Assembly: GCF_000003815.2 (NCBI RefSeq)
Contig: NC_049983.1
Span: 6,831,840-6,895,839 of the forward strand
Direction of reading: 5' to 3'
Source: Branchiostoma floridae
Lineage: Eukaryota > Chordata > Leptocardii > Amphioxiformes > Branchiostomatidae
DNA: 64,000 nt
Part shown: positions 51,601-62,251 of the stretch, one piece after another
How positions within the stretch are numbered: position 1 is the stretch's first letter
Layout of the letters: every line of letters starts with the position of its first letter
Program-made: the position numbers and the translations under genes
The notes under the pieces: model-generated
Told to the model about the DNA's origin: nothing
The model's database searches: none
What the model saw: only the letters and a program-made list of their open reading frames with translations

Positions 51601-54512
51601 GACTTTGAACAGCACACAAACAGTGTTGCAGGTGTGACAGGACCATCTACAACTCAAACACAGTACCCTGGCATTGTATATGGGCCACAGCCTAACTCTG
51701 CAAGTTCACAGCCTAACTCTGCAAGTGCACAGCCTAACTCTGCAAGTTCACAGAACTTGACAGTAAAATTCAAGACAGAGCCTGGTTTGGAAGAAGAGAC
51801 AGAAGATGAACAGCTGCAGGACCTGCGGAGTGAGCTCTGTCCTTCCTCACCTGGACAACTGTCTCAAGAACTGGATAAGGTGGATGTCTCCTTAGAAGAC
51901 GAAGGATGTGGTATGCCTCCATGTGAAGAACCTGTAAAGGTGGGCTAGATACTATTGGGATTCAGACACTACACCCAGGGGTACAGACACTACTGGGGGT
52001 ACGGACACTACTGGGGGTACGGACGCTACCAGGGTATGGAAACCACAGGGGGTACAGGCTCAAGGGGTGTTGGCAATTACAGGGGTAACAAACACTCAAG
52101 GGGTTACAGACTCGACAAGGGGGGTGGACAATACAGGGGTACAGACATTACGGGCGGGATGGACAAAAAGGGGTACAAAAGGGTACAAGCAATTCAGGGG
52201 CTACAAACACTAAAGAGGGTATGGACAATATACAAGAGGTGTGGACTATACAGGCACTACAGGGGAAACTTCAGGGGGTACAGAAACTACAGGTTTATGG
52301 ACACTAATGGGGTGTATGGACACTACAGGGGCACTAACACTTAACTTTAACTGGGTAAGGACACTACAGGGTTACATATACTACAGTTTGTGCAGACAGG
52401 ACAGGGGATACATGGACATTACAGGCTAGGGGGTACAGACATTTCAGGGATAGGGACACTACAGGGGTTATTGACACTCATGTCATAAATGTGGACACTG
52501 CAGGGGTACGGACTGTTTTGGGGGTATGAACACTACAGGGAATACTGACACTTCAGGGGGTACGGAGTATGCCTATGGGGTTACAGACACTTACCTCAGT
52601 TCTTCTATGAAAGAAATATGATATAGATTTCGACTCTTTTTTTTCCAGTTGTGGGAATCACAGGAGCAACAGCTTGACCAGGGAGAACCGGAAACTGAAC
52701 CAGAAGTGCCACAGCGACAAAAGCGTTTTGCTTCAGAATCTCTACATACAAAACAGCTCGTCGAATTACAAGAAGGGAGAGTAGACAGCAGAACAGAAAG
52801 AGCAACTAGATGGGGCACAAAGCTTTTCAAAGGTGGGTACTATACATTTTCCATTGCATTGGATGATGAGCCCAATTATGTCATACCTGTGACGTGAAAA
52901 CGTTCGATACGGGTGTGACAGACCATTGCATGTATCTCACACCAAAGTTCCTCCCGAGCAAGGGGAAACTTCGGTGTGAGATGCCAATGCATTACAGGCG
53001 GATTTTTCAGCAATGCCTCACAGACTTAACTCAACTGTTTGTAGACATTCAAATATCTCTATGGTATTCTGAAAAACTGATAACATCATTATTAACAGCC
53101 TAATATGTACTGAATGAAGTGGAAAATAAATAAGAATTTTAATTGTCATTTCAGAATGGCTACAGTCAAGAGGCCTTGACACAGCATTTGAGGAGCTTCC
53201 ACCTCGAGATCTGGCAGTACTACTGAGACAGTTCTATGGAGAGGCACAGAAAGATGACGGCACTCCATATGCTAAAGCGAGCCATTCATGTCTGAGAGCA
53301 GCTATTCATCGCCATCTCACAGGACCCCCCTTCAACTGCAAGTACAATATTTTTAAAGACAAAGAGTTTCAAGCTGCCAATAAAGTGTATAACAGTGTGA
53401 TCAGGCAGCTTAAGAGAGATGGAATAGACACTAGCAAGAGCTATCCACCCATTCTAGCGTCTGACATCACTAAAATGTTCGAGACCAAAACGTTGAGTGT
53501 CGATAATCCGGTGGCCCTCCAACGACTGGTTTTCTTCTACCTTGCTTTTTTCTTCTGCCAAAGAGGGAGGGAAAATCTGAGGGACTTTAAGGTCGGTGAC
53601 TTTATCCCCAACACCGAAGGAGGAAGGAGGTACTATACTCTCAGGTACTACAAACACCAGAAGGACCACCGTGATCATCTACCCGGCAATGTTCAACCAT
53701 CACCAAGACTGTATGAATCTCCCAATAACACACGCCCCTGCCCAGTCCAGGCGTTTGAGCTGTACTGTAGTAAGCTGCACAACAGATGCCCGTACCTCTT
53801 CCAAAGACCGAGTACGCAGTGGAAGCCAAGTTCACCTGCTCCATGGTACTACGGTCAACCCGTCGGCCAGAACAAGCTTGGTGCGATGATGCGAGATATA
53901 TCCCAAGCTGCAGGGCTGAGCAAAGTCTACACTAACCACAGCATCACGTGTACTGCTATACAGGCTCTGGACAAGGCTGCAAGTTCACAGCCTAACTCTG
54001 CAAGTTCACAGCCTAACTCTGCAAGTTCTCAGCCTAACTCTGCAAGTTCACAGCCTAACTCTGCAACTTCACAGCCTAACTCTGCAACTTCACAGCCTAA
54101 CTCTGCAAGATTACAGCCTAACTCTGCAAGTTCTCAGCCTAACTCTGCAACTTCACAGCCTAACTCTGCAACTTCACAGCCTAACTCTGCAAGATTACAG
54201 CCTAACTCTGCAAGTTTACAGCCTAACTCTGCAAGTTTACAGCCTAACTCTGCAACTTCACAGCCTAACTCTGCAACTTCACAGCCTAACTCTGCGAGTT
54301 CACAGCCTAACTCTGCAAGTTCACAGAATTTGATAGTGAAAATCAAGACAGAGCCTGGACTGGAAGAAGAGACAGAAGATGAACAGCTGCAAGACTTGAG
54401 GAGTGAGCTCTGTCCTTCCTCCCCTGGACAACTGTCTCAAGAACTGGACAAGATGGATGTCTCCTTAGAAGACGAAGGATGTGATATGCCTCCATGTGAA
54501 GAACCTGTGAAG
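48655..54512 (+). CDS. RAG1-N-like zinc region plus Crypton-type recombinase domain, copy 1
   Basis: Exons 48655-48727, 49067-49468, 50200-50339, 51109-51939, 52649-52832 and 53155-54512 join in consistent phases. Exon 2 (CRRCGQHI, FRDLFGIDL, NIHPPNICHKC, CEICNDH, RGRKRKR) parallels the zinc-binding N-terminal region of RAG1 in spacing and order, followed by a nuclear-localisation-like basic run. Exon 4 is Ser/Gln/acid-rich with SUMO-type motifs (VKKEP, FKTEP). Exon 6 is a DUF3504, Crypton-derived tyrosine-recombinase-like domain (EWLQSRGLD.., FCQRGRENLRDF, NTRPCPVQAFELY, NHSI). It stops after QALDKA and runs into PNSASSQ repeats and a copy of the exon 4 end. The end splices to copy 2 exons or is terminal at 54614. 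Likely nuclear, DNA-binding; recombinase activity unlikely. Confidence 0.72.
49067..49468 (+). CDS. Exon 2: RAG1 N-terminal-type zinc region
   Basis: Pairs ICRRCG, ICHKC and CEIC with NIHPP between them mirror the order in vertebrate RAG1 (first Cys pair, an IHP-x2-xCHxC block, then a C-x2-C before a basic run). The frame stays open past the donor to 49593, so a short retained-intron isoform ending there is possible. No RAG1 catalytic core is present in the window. Confidence 0.72.
51955..52590 (+). repeat. Degenerate ggggtac.gacactac minisatellite, intron 4
   Basis: Short variable units around ggggtacagacactacag fill most of the intron. The same motif family forms a homogeneous 69 bp array in the duplicate intron (55.1-56.1 kb). 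Confidence 0.85.
53977..54325 (+). repeat. Coding 21 bp repeat (PNSASSQ), about 17 copies
   Basis: cagcctaactctgcaagttc-type units are repeated with small changes (ata/act for agt). Exon 4 has only three such units near 51700-51750. The array begins exactly where the recombinase-like domain breaks off, so it marks the duplication junction. Confidence 0.92.
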
Positions 54513-55079
54513 GTGGGCTACCAAATAACTTCATTATTAAGAACCTTATGCGATTTGCATGAATCACTATGTGAAAATGTAGTACCTCATGTGATACGCA
54601 CGAATCTTACGTGATGCACACGAACACTATGCGATTTGCACGATCCTCCGAAATCAGCCAATTACTGCTGGGTCCCGTGGCAGGCGGAGCGGGATTTTCA
54701 AAATTGTGGCTTCGGTTTTCAACGACAGAAAAATATGATGTGACGTGCAGAAATGAAGAAACATAAGTATCTCACATGTTTTTGAATATGTCTTCATTAT
54801 GGCATACATATCATGGGTAGAAACACTCAGAAACATGCCTTCTCCCAACATAGCGGCAGCGGTCGGTTTGCATAAGGTTTATACAAATCGCATAAGGTTT
54901 GTGCAAATCACATAAGCTTCGTGTGTGTCACATAAGGTTCATACATTTTTGCATCATGATTCATGCAAATCGCATAAGGTTTGTGCGCTTTCACACTGTG
55001 ATTCTTGTGTATCCACATAATGTTCGCACAAATCTCATAGGGTTCATGCAAATGCTTAGGCACCCCTGAATAACACCTG

Positions 55080-56100
55080 GGGGGGTACAGACACTTTGGG
55101 GTTACAGACACTACAATTGCTAGACACGACACGAGTTTAGACATTGCACCTGGGGGTTCAGACAGTGTTGGAGCTACAGATGCCCCAGGCTTGCAGACAC
55201 AACAGGGGTACAGACACTACAGGAGGTACGGACACTATAGTATGGGTTACAGATTCTGCAGGCTCGCAGACACACGAGGGGTACGGACACTACAGGAGGT
55301 ACGGACACTATGGGGTTACAGATGCTGCAGGCTCGCAGACACACGAGGGGTACGGACACTACAGGAGGTACGGACACTATGGGGTTACAGATGCTGCAGG
55401 CTTGCAGGCACAACAGGGGTATGGACACTACAGGAGGTACGGACACTATGGGGTTACAGATGCTGCAGGCTTGCAGACACATGAGGGGTACGGACACTAC
55501 AGGAGGTACGGACACTATGGGGTTACAGATGCTGCAGGCTTGCAGACACATGAGGGGTACGGACACTACAGGAGGTACGGACACTATGGGGTTACAGATG
55601 CTGCAGGCTTGCAGACACACGAGGGGTACGGACACACTGCAGGAGGTACGGACACTATGGGGTTACAGATGCTGCAGGCTTGCAGACACACGAGGGGTAC
55701 GGACACTACAGGAGGTACGGACACTATGGGGTTACAGATGCTGCAGGCTTGCAGACACACGAGGGGTACGGACACTACAGGAGGTACGGACACTATGGGG
55801 TTACAGATGCTGCAGGCTTGCAGACACACGAGGGGTACGGACACTACAGGAGGTACGGACACTATGGGGTTACAGATGCTGCAGGCTTGCAGACACACGA
55901 GGGGTACGGGCAGAAAAGGGGTAACATACAACTTACAGGGGTACAGATACTGCAGGGGGTATGGAGTAGACACTGTAGGATACTGATACTACAGACCCTA
56001 CTGGGGGTATGAACACCACAGGTGATAATGATACCTCAGGGTACGGACACTATTAATAGGGTTACGAACACTACAGTTGGTACAGACACGACATGGGGTA
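55080..56100 (+). repeat. 69 bp minisatellite, about 10 near-identical units
   Basis: ggctcgcag/ggcttgcag landmarks recur every 69 bp (55261, 55330, 55399, 55468, 55537 and on to about 55884). Each unit contains ggtacggacactac twice and ggggttacagatgctgcagg. The 69 bp period (23 codons) leaves several frames open, hence spurious long ORFs on both strands. Confidence 0.92.
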
Positions 56101-56178
56101 CAGATGCTTACCTTAGTTCTATAAAAGATATTTCTGATATAGATTTCGACTCTTTTTTTCCGGTTGTGGGAAACACAG

Positions 56179-58351
56179 GAGCAACAGCTTCACCAGGGAG
56201 CAGCAGAAACTGAACCAGAAGCGGCACAGGGAAGCCAAAAGCGTTTAGCTTCTCTAGATACAAAACAGCTGGATGAATTAGAAGAAGGGAGAGTAGACAG
56301 CAGAACAGAAAGAGCAACTAGATTGGGCACAAAGCTTTTCAAAGGTGGGTATACATTTTCCATTGCATTGGATGATAAGCCCAATTATGTCATACCTGTG
56401 ACGCGAAAACGTTCGATACGGGTGTTCCAGACTGGGCCATAACTTCCGTATCGCACAGGTTCGAAAGGCGTATCACACAGGCTTTCTTTGAGTAAATCGA
56501 ACCATTTCGAATGGGCCGAATACGGCACAGTTGGCAATTGGAATACCTGATTCGGACGTTGGAACATTGCTGTTGCAGCACTTTTTGTTCGAGGGCACCA
56601 AATTTGTTCAACTTCTGGTGCATTTCGCATCAAAACATGGGTTTTCTCAGGTGGGTCGGGCTGATACCTCGGGTGACACGGAATACACCGTGTTGTATTC
56701 TATATATACACAATACATGCACTGTATTTCTATGAATAAAGGTAAATGCAGTTTGTGCTGCATGTTGTTGTATTGTGTTGCACATGTGGACAGACCATTA
56801 CATGTATGTCACCAAAGTTCCTCCCGAGCAAGGGGGAAACTTTGGTTCTCACACCAAAGTTCCTCCCAAGCAAGGGGGAAACTTTGGTTCTCACACCAAA
56901 GTTCCTCCCAAGCAAGGGGGAAACTTTGGTTCTCACACCAAAGTTCCTCCCAAGCAAGGGGGAAACTTCGGTTCTCACACCAAAGTTCCTCCCGAGCAGG
57001 GGGAAAAAGTTCCTCCCAAGCAGGGGGAAACTTTGGTGTGAGATGCAAGTGCATTGCAGGGGGATTTTTCAGCAATGCCTGACTTAACTGTTTGTAGATA
57101 TTCAAATATGTGTATGGTATTATGGAAAACTAATAACATCATTATTAACATCCTAATGTACTGAATGAAGTGGAAAATAACAATTTTGATTGTCATTTCA
57201 GAATGGCTACAGGCAAGAGGCCTTGACACAGCATTTGAGGAGCTTCCACCTCGAGATCTGGCACTGCTACTGAAACAGTTCTATGGAGAGGCACAGAAAG
57301 ACAACGGCACTCCATATGCTAAGGCGAGCTACGCATATCTGAGAGCAGCTATTCATCGCCACCTCACCGGACCCCCCTACAACTGCAAGTACAACATTTT
57401 GAAAAACAAGGAGTTTAAAGCTGCCAATAAAGTGTATATTGGAGTGCTTAAGCAGCTGAAGAGAGATGGACAGGATACTGGCAAGAGCTATCCACCCATC
57501 CTTGCGTCAGACATCAGTAAAATGTTCAAGACCATTTAACGTTGAGTGTTGATAATCCGGTGGCCCTCCAACGACTGGTGTTCTTCTACCTCGCTTTTTA
57601 CTTCTGCCAAAGAGGGAGGGAAAATCTGAGGAATTTTAAGGTTGGTGACTTTATCCCCAACACCGAAGGAGGAAGGAAGTACTACACTCTTAAGAACAAC
57701 GAAAACCAGAAGAACCACCCTGATCGTCTACGTGAAAATCAACCATCACCAAGACTGTATGAATCTCCCAATGACACACGCCCCTGCCCAGTCCAGGCGT
57801 TTGAGCTGTACTGTAGTAAGCTGAGCAAGAAATGCATGTACCTCTTCCAAAGGCCGAATATGCAGTGGAAGCCAGGTTACCATACTGACCAGTGGTACTT
57901 TAGTCAACCTGTCGGCCAGAACAAGCTCGGCGCGATGATGCGAGACATTTCCAAAGCTGCGGGGTTGAGCAAACCTTACACTAACCACAGCATCACCGTT
58001 ACTGCTATAAAGGCTCTGGACAAGGCTGGGTTTGAACCAAGAGTTATAATGAGCCTATCCGGACACAGGACTGAAACGTCAGTCCGTAGGAACATGCGGG
58101 ATTCTGAGGGGAGGCAGAGAGAGAAATGTTCGGATGCGTTAGGAGCTGCACTCGATCCTCTCTCTTCTGACAAGATGGATGACTCTGAGGAGGGATGTAA
58201 GAACACTTTGCAGACTCCAACAGTGCAGCAACAGGTCAACCTGATCCAGGTACATGTGCCCAGGCAGGAGACAGGTCTTGTAACAGTCTACAGTCCATGC
58301 CACATGTTGATACAAACACAATTAACAACTAAAGGAGTTAATGAGCAATAA
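56179..58351 (+). pseudogene. Duplicate exons 5'-6' of the recombinase-like gene, copy 2
   Basis: Exon 5' (56179-56344) has lost the ancestral acceptor: the AG before ttgtggg is GG. The next AG (56177-56178) keeps the frame and drops five codons. Exon 6' (57202 on) is a good match to copy 1 but has two extra bases near 57532, giving TAA at 57537. The remaining frame 57542-58351 encodes the rest of the DUF3504 domain, including the part copy 1 lacks (RVIMSLSGHRTETSVRRN). The HxxR arginine reads Thr (NHSIT) and no tyrosine follows GHRTETS, so classical catalysis looks lost. Overlapping AATAAA signals follow the stop (about 58350-58366). Confidence 0.72.
56805..57040. repeat. About 42 bp hairpin minisatellite, intron 5'
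   Basis: Units of caccaaagttcctcccaagc aagggggaaactttggttct are repeated five to six times. Each unit is itself nearly palindromic (caccaaagtt.. against ..aactttggtg). The copy 1 intron has a single unit at 52940-52985. Confidence 0.9.
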
Positions 58352-58369
58352 ACAATAAACAATAAACAT

Positions 58370-59370
58370 GCCCCAGTAGAACTGAATGCTTCGTAGTCTC
58401 TAGTCCATTTCACATGTTGATACAAACACACATGCCCCAGCAGAACTGAATGCTACTGTAGTCTCTAGTCCATGTCACAGATTGATAGAGACACATATGC
58501 CTCAACATAGGGGACACTTAGTTCAGCTTACAGTGTCACGGGTTGACACACATGCCCTGTCAGAAGGGAACACTTTGTACAGCCTACAGTCTATTAATTG
58601 TCACAGGTTGATAGAGGCACACATGCCCCAGCAGAGGGGAACACTTTGTACAGACTACAGTCCATGTCTTAGGTTGATAGAGACACACATGGCCCTATCA
58701 GAAGGGAACACTTTGTACAGCCTTAAATCTATTAATTGTCACAGGTTGATAGAGGCACACATGCCTCAGCAGAGGGGAACACTTTGTTCAGCCTACAGTC
58801 CATGTCTTAGGTTGATAGAGACACACATGCACAGCAGAGGGAACACTTCGTTCAGCCTACAACCTATGTCACAGGTTGACACACAATCAGAAGGGAACAC
58901 TTTGTACAGGCTGCAGTCCATGTCTTAGGTTGATCATGATAGAGACACACATGAACAGCAGAGGGAACACTTTGTTCAGCCTACAGCCAATGTCACAGGT
59001 TGACACACAATCAAAAGGGAAGACTTTGTACAGTCTACAGTCCATGTCTTAGGCCGATAGACACACACATGCCTCAACAGAGGGGAACACTTTGTTCAGC
59101 CTACAACCTATGTCACAGGTTGACACACAATCAGAAGGGAACTAATACAGTCTACAGTCCATGTCTTAGGCCGATAGACATACACATGCCTCAGCAGAGT
59201 GGAACACTTCATTCATCGTACAGTTCATGTCACAGGTTGACACACATGCCTATCAGAAGGGAACACTTTGTACAGGCTACAGAGCTTGTCATAGGTTGAT
59301 AGAGACACATCCCCCAGCTGACGGGAACACTTCATACTGTGTACAGTCCATGTCACCGGTTGATAGTTTG
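58370..59370. repeat. Diverged 3' minisatellite
   Basis: About ten imperfect units of roughly 70-100 bp, built from tcacaggttgatagagacac, acatgcc.cagcagagggga and acactttgtacagcctacag. It lies just downstream of the gene. ORFs across it have no domain. Confidence 0.85.
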
Positions 59371-60292
59371 TTGAATGGATCGAAATTTTGTTGTTCAAGT
59401 TCACTTGGTCAGTTTGTTGCTGTAATTATATGCAACATTGTTGAAAATATTGGATATGCCAATGTTTTGAAATACTGGAAATCTCGGTTCATAAAGAAAG
59501 TTTATTATCTTCTGGATCAGTAAACAAAAGGACAAATGTAAATTAGACTATATTTGTCAAAAACTATATCTGTCAAGAACCATATTTGTCAAAAAATGGC
59601 AAAATGTGATTACCAACTGCTTACATGTATAGTTATTAAAGGATCTATGGATTTGCAGGAGTTTGTCTCTCTTATATGGGTCTGTTTGTTATTAGGCTAT
59701 ATTATAACATAATGGAACACAGTGTATTACTACCACTACTATATGATGATATTGCTAATGACCTTTCTGTTCCTCAGTGAATATGGAGTCATAAGGCCTT
59801 CATTGTACTCCATTCACTCATGTCTTGGAGTTTTTCTGTTGTTTTAGCAAATGACCAGTCATTGTGCCTTACATTTGTATTCAACTCGGATGGATAATTA
59901 TCCCTTAACGGATGGATAATAAACCATCAATTGTTCGGAAAGTTTGCATATGTTTGACCACTTCCAGAAACATTGAAAATTTGAAGACTGCTCAAATCTG
60001 CTTGCATGTGCAGAAGAGACATCTTGCAGGATGCACAAGAGCTGCAACAGACGGTAACCTCCTGTGCATTCATAATCCATTTTTAATGGAGGTAAAAAGA
60101 ACAAAGAGACACACATAGTGTATAAAAAGACCAGTTTGTTCCAGATCACTTCAGTGTCAGTGATGGAAGATGAGTGGATACTATCAGAAACGTCTGACCG
60201 TTTCCAGAATAATATCCAGTTGCTTGAGTAACTGCTTTTTTGGCATATCTTATTACCTGGATGTCTAATCTTCATCGACGTAGACACGCACG
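59371..60292. other. Intergenic, nothing recognised
   Basis: AT-rich, no exon, RNA gene or repeat family recognised. Confidence 0.45.
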
Positions 60293-60361
60293 CGCACACA
60301 CACACCAACACACACACACCAACACACACACACACACACACATACACGCACACACACACAG
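60293..60361. repeat. (CA)n microsatellite
   Basis: Nearly pure cacacaca tract with a few interruptions. It generates a Cys/Val-rich minus-strand ORF that is not a gene. Confidence 0.92.
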
Positions 60362-62251
60362 AGCTCTTCTGTGAAAACTTGAATGTCACACAAAATAAAG
60401 TACACAAATGATGAGCATCAATTTCATATTGGTAGTCCTTTATGTCCAATTATGACATGCCATGACATAATCTATTTCTTTATTTATTACAGTATATTGA
60501 ATTACCAAATGTTCTGTTGAAAATATCCGCCAGTATTACCTATAAAGCCATAGTATAGTCCTGGAAATCCCCAGACCTTGCCCGTTACGCTGTATATACA
60601 TGCTCACTTGTAGTGTGACTATCTGGACCTGCCATCTGGCAAGCGTTTCCGGAACTCCAATTTCCATTAAGTGAAATTGACGACCTCGTAGTTAAACCAT
60701 ACACATACTCATAGAAGCGTATACGCGTAGCATGCCCAACGAGAAAGAGTTACAGTCTCATTGATGAATTACTCTTAAAAGAGATCCGAGCCAAAAACTG
60801 AACGGCTGCATGGACGCATGTTTTTAGCGGTGAGAAATTCCCTTTTAGCCAGCCGAACTGATATCAAAAGTTAGATTGGTAAAAGCTTGCTTGTAACAGT
60901 TACTGAAGAAATCAGCAGGTAAAGTTTGACAGTTGCGCGCTAGGTCGGAGGTACACAGTCGTGGGTTCTGAGTGGTGCGGTTGTACACTAGCAGGGAAAA
61001 AGTGCCCTTTGTGGGGATTGACTAATTGTAGCTTGTAATTGCTATAAACAACAAACCTATGGATTTTAGTCATTGGCATTTTTTCCATTATATAGAGTAA
61101 ATTGCTTAACATAGAATGAAAAATCTGCTGACATTTCATGTAGCTTCATTATAAACACCAACATTTAAAACACGAATTACAACATAGAAGTCTTTGGGAA
61201 GAAGATATTCACCAATAAGACCCTAATCGAACTATATCTTGGTGCATTTACTTTGAACCTTAGAGCCATATGCGTTTTTCTGCTGTTCCTTGTATTCCTA
61301 TAGGGATATTGCTGGTATCTAGTCGGTGAATTCATTATGCACTTTGTTATCTACAATATGTGCAAACACTATAACGGATATGAAAGAAAGTAGATATCAT
61401 TATTGCTGGCTCATAGCCATAACCTCTAAATATAATATATCTATTCTCTCTCTCTCTATATATATATTATATATACATGTATAATCTCTTCTGGATAAAT
61501 CCATCTGGATACATACATATTCACATCTATCGCAACTTAGTTACTTGACACAGTTACTGTTCGAAGTCAGGCAAGTTTAGCTACGAAACCTGCAATGAAA
61601 GCATATCAGGGTGACATCCTTTTTGGCGACGCCTCAGGGGCGAGCCTAATTTTACAACAGTCACAGCTAGTGAGTCCACACATTGTCAGTCACGTACTAG
61701 TATTTATTTCCCTTTTGCTCATGGTTCCTCTTCATGGCACAGCTAACCACTTCTAGGGCGGAGATCAGTAATACACGCCTGCGCCTGGGGTCCATTTTAG
61801 CCTAAAAACAACAACAACAATGTTCTATCTAAGACTTGTTGGTTCCCTTCTCGTAGAAAAAGAGAGAAATTATGTACAGATGAAACAGTACTAGGTATAG
61901 ACTTTTAGATTTGGTAAAAGAAACCACTTAGATTTATGGTCCATTTGTAAGCCTGTTTAAGCCCATTATTTGAAGTGGTGAGTCACTTAATTTCCGTCAT
62001 TGACCAGAAACCAAAATGGCGGCATTTTTTGAAAGTGCGAAATCTTCCACCGTATAGAAATTGTTGAAACTATACCTTTTTGTACACTTGAGATAGCGGA
62101 CTACTATATGGGGTAAGCTGTTCTGACCTGGAATGTTCACGGATAAGATCATGATCATGACACCCCAAGTTGCCTATTTTTACATTGCCGACAAAACATA
62201 TTTTCGTTGATGTACTGTGCCCTCGTGCCTCCAAAGTTACAACGGGTAGCT
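60362..62251. other. Intergenic upstream/downstream of the GPCR
   Basis: No gene recognised. A TA-rich simple tract lies at about 61440-61480. Confidence 0.45.

Noticed and set aside
55144-55986. 280-residue repetitive ORF and antisense partners
   Set aside because: A 69 bp intronic minisatellite leaves frames open; it lies between exons with matching splice phases.
59898-60449. Cys/Val-rich 183-residue ORF
   Set aside because: Generated by the (CA)n microsatellite.
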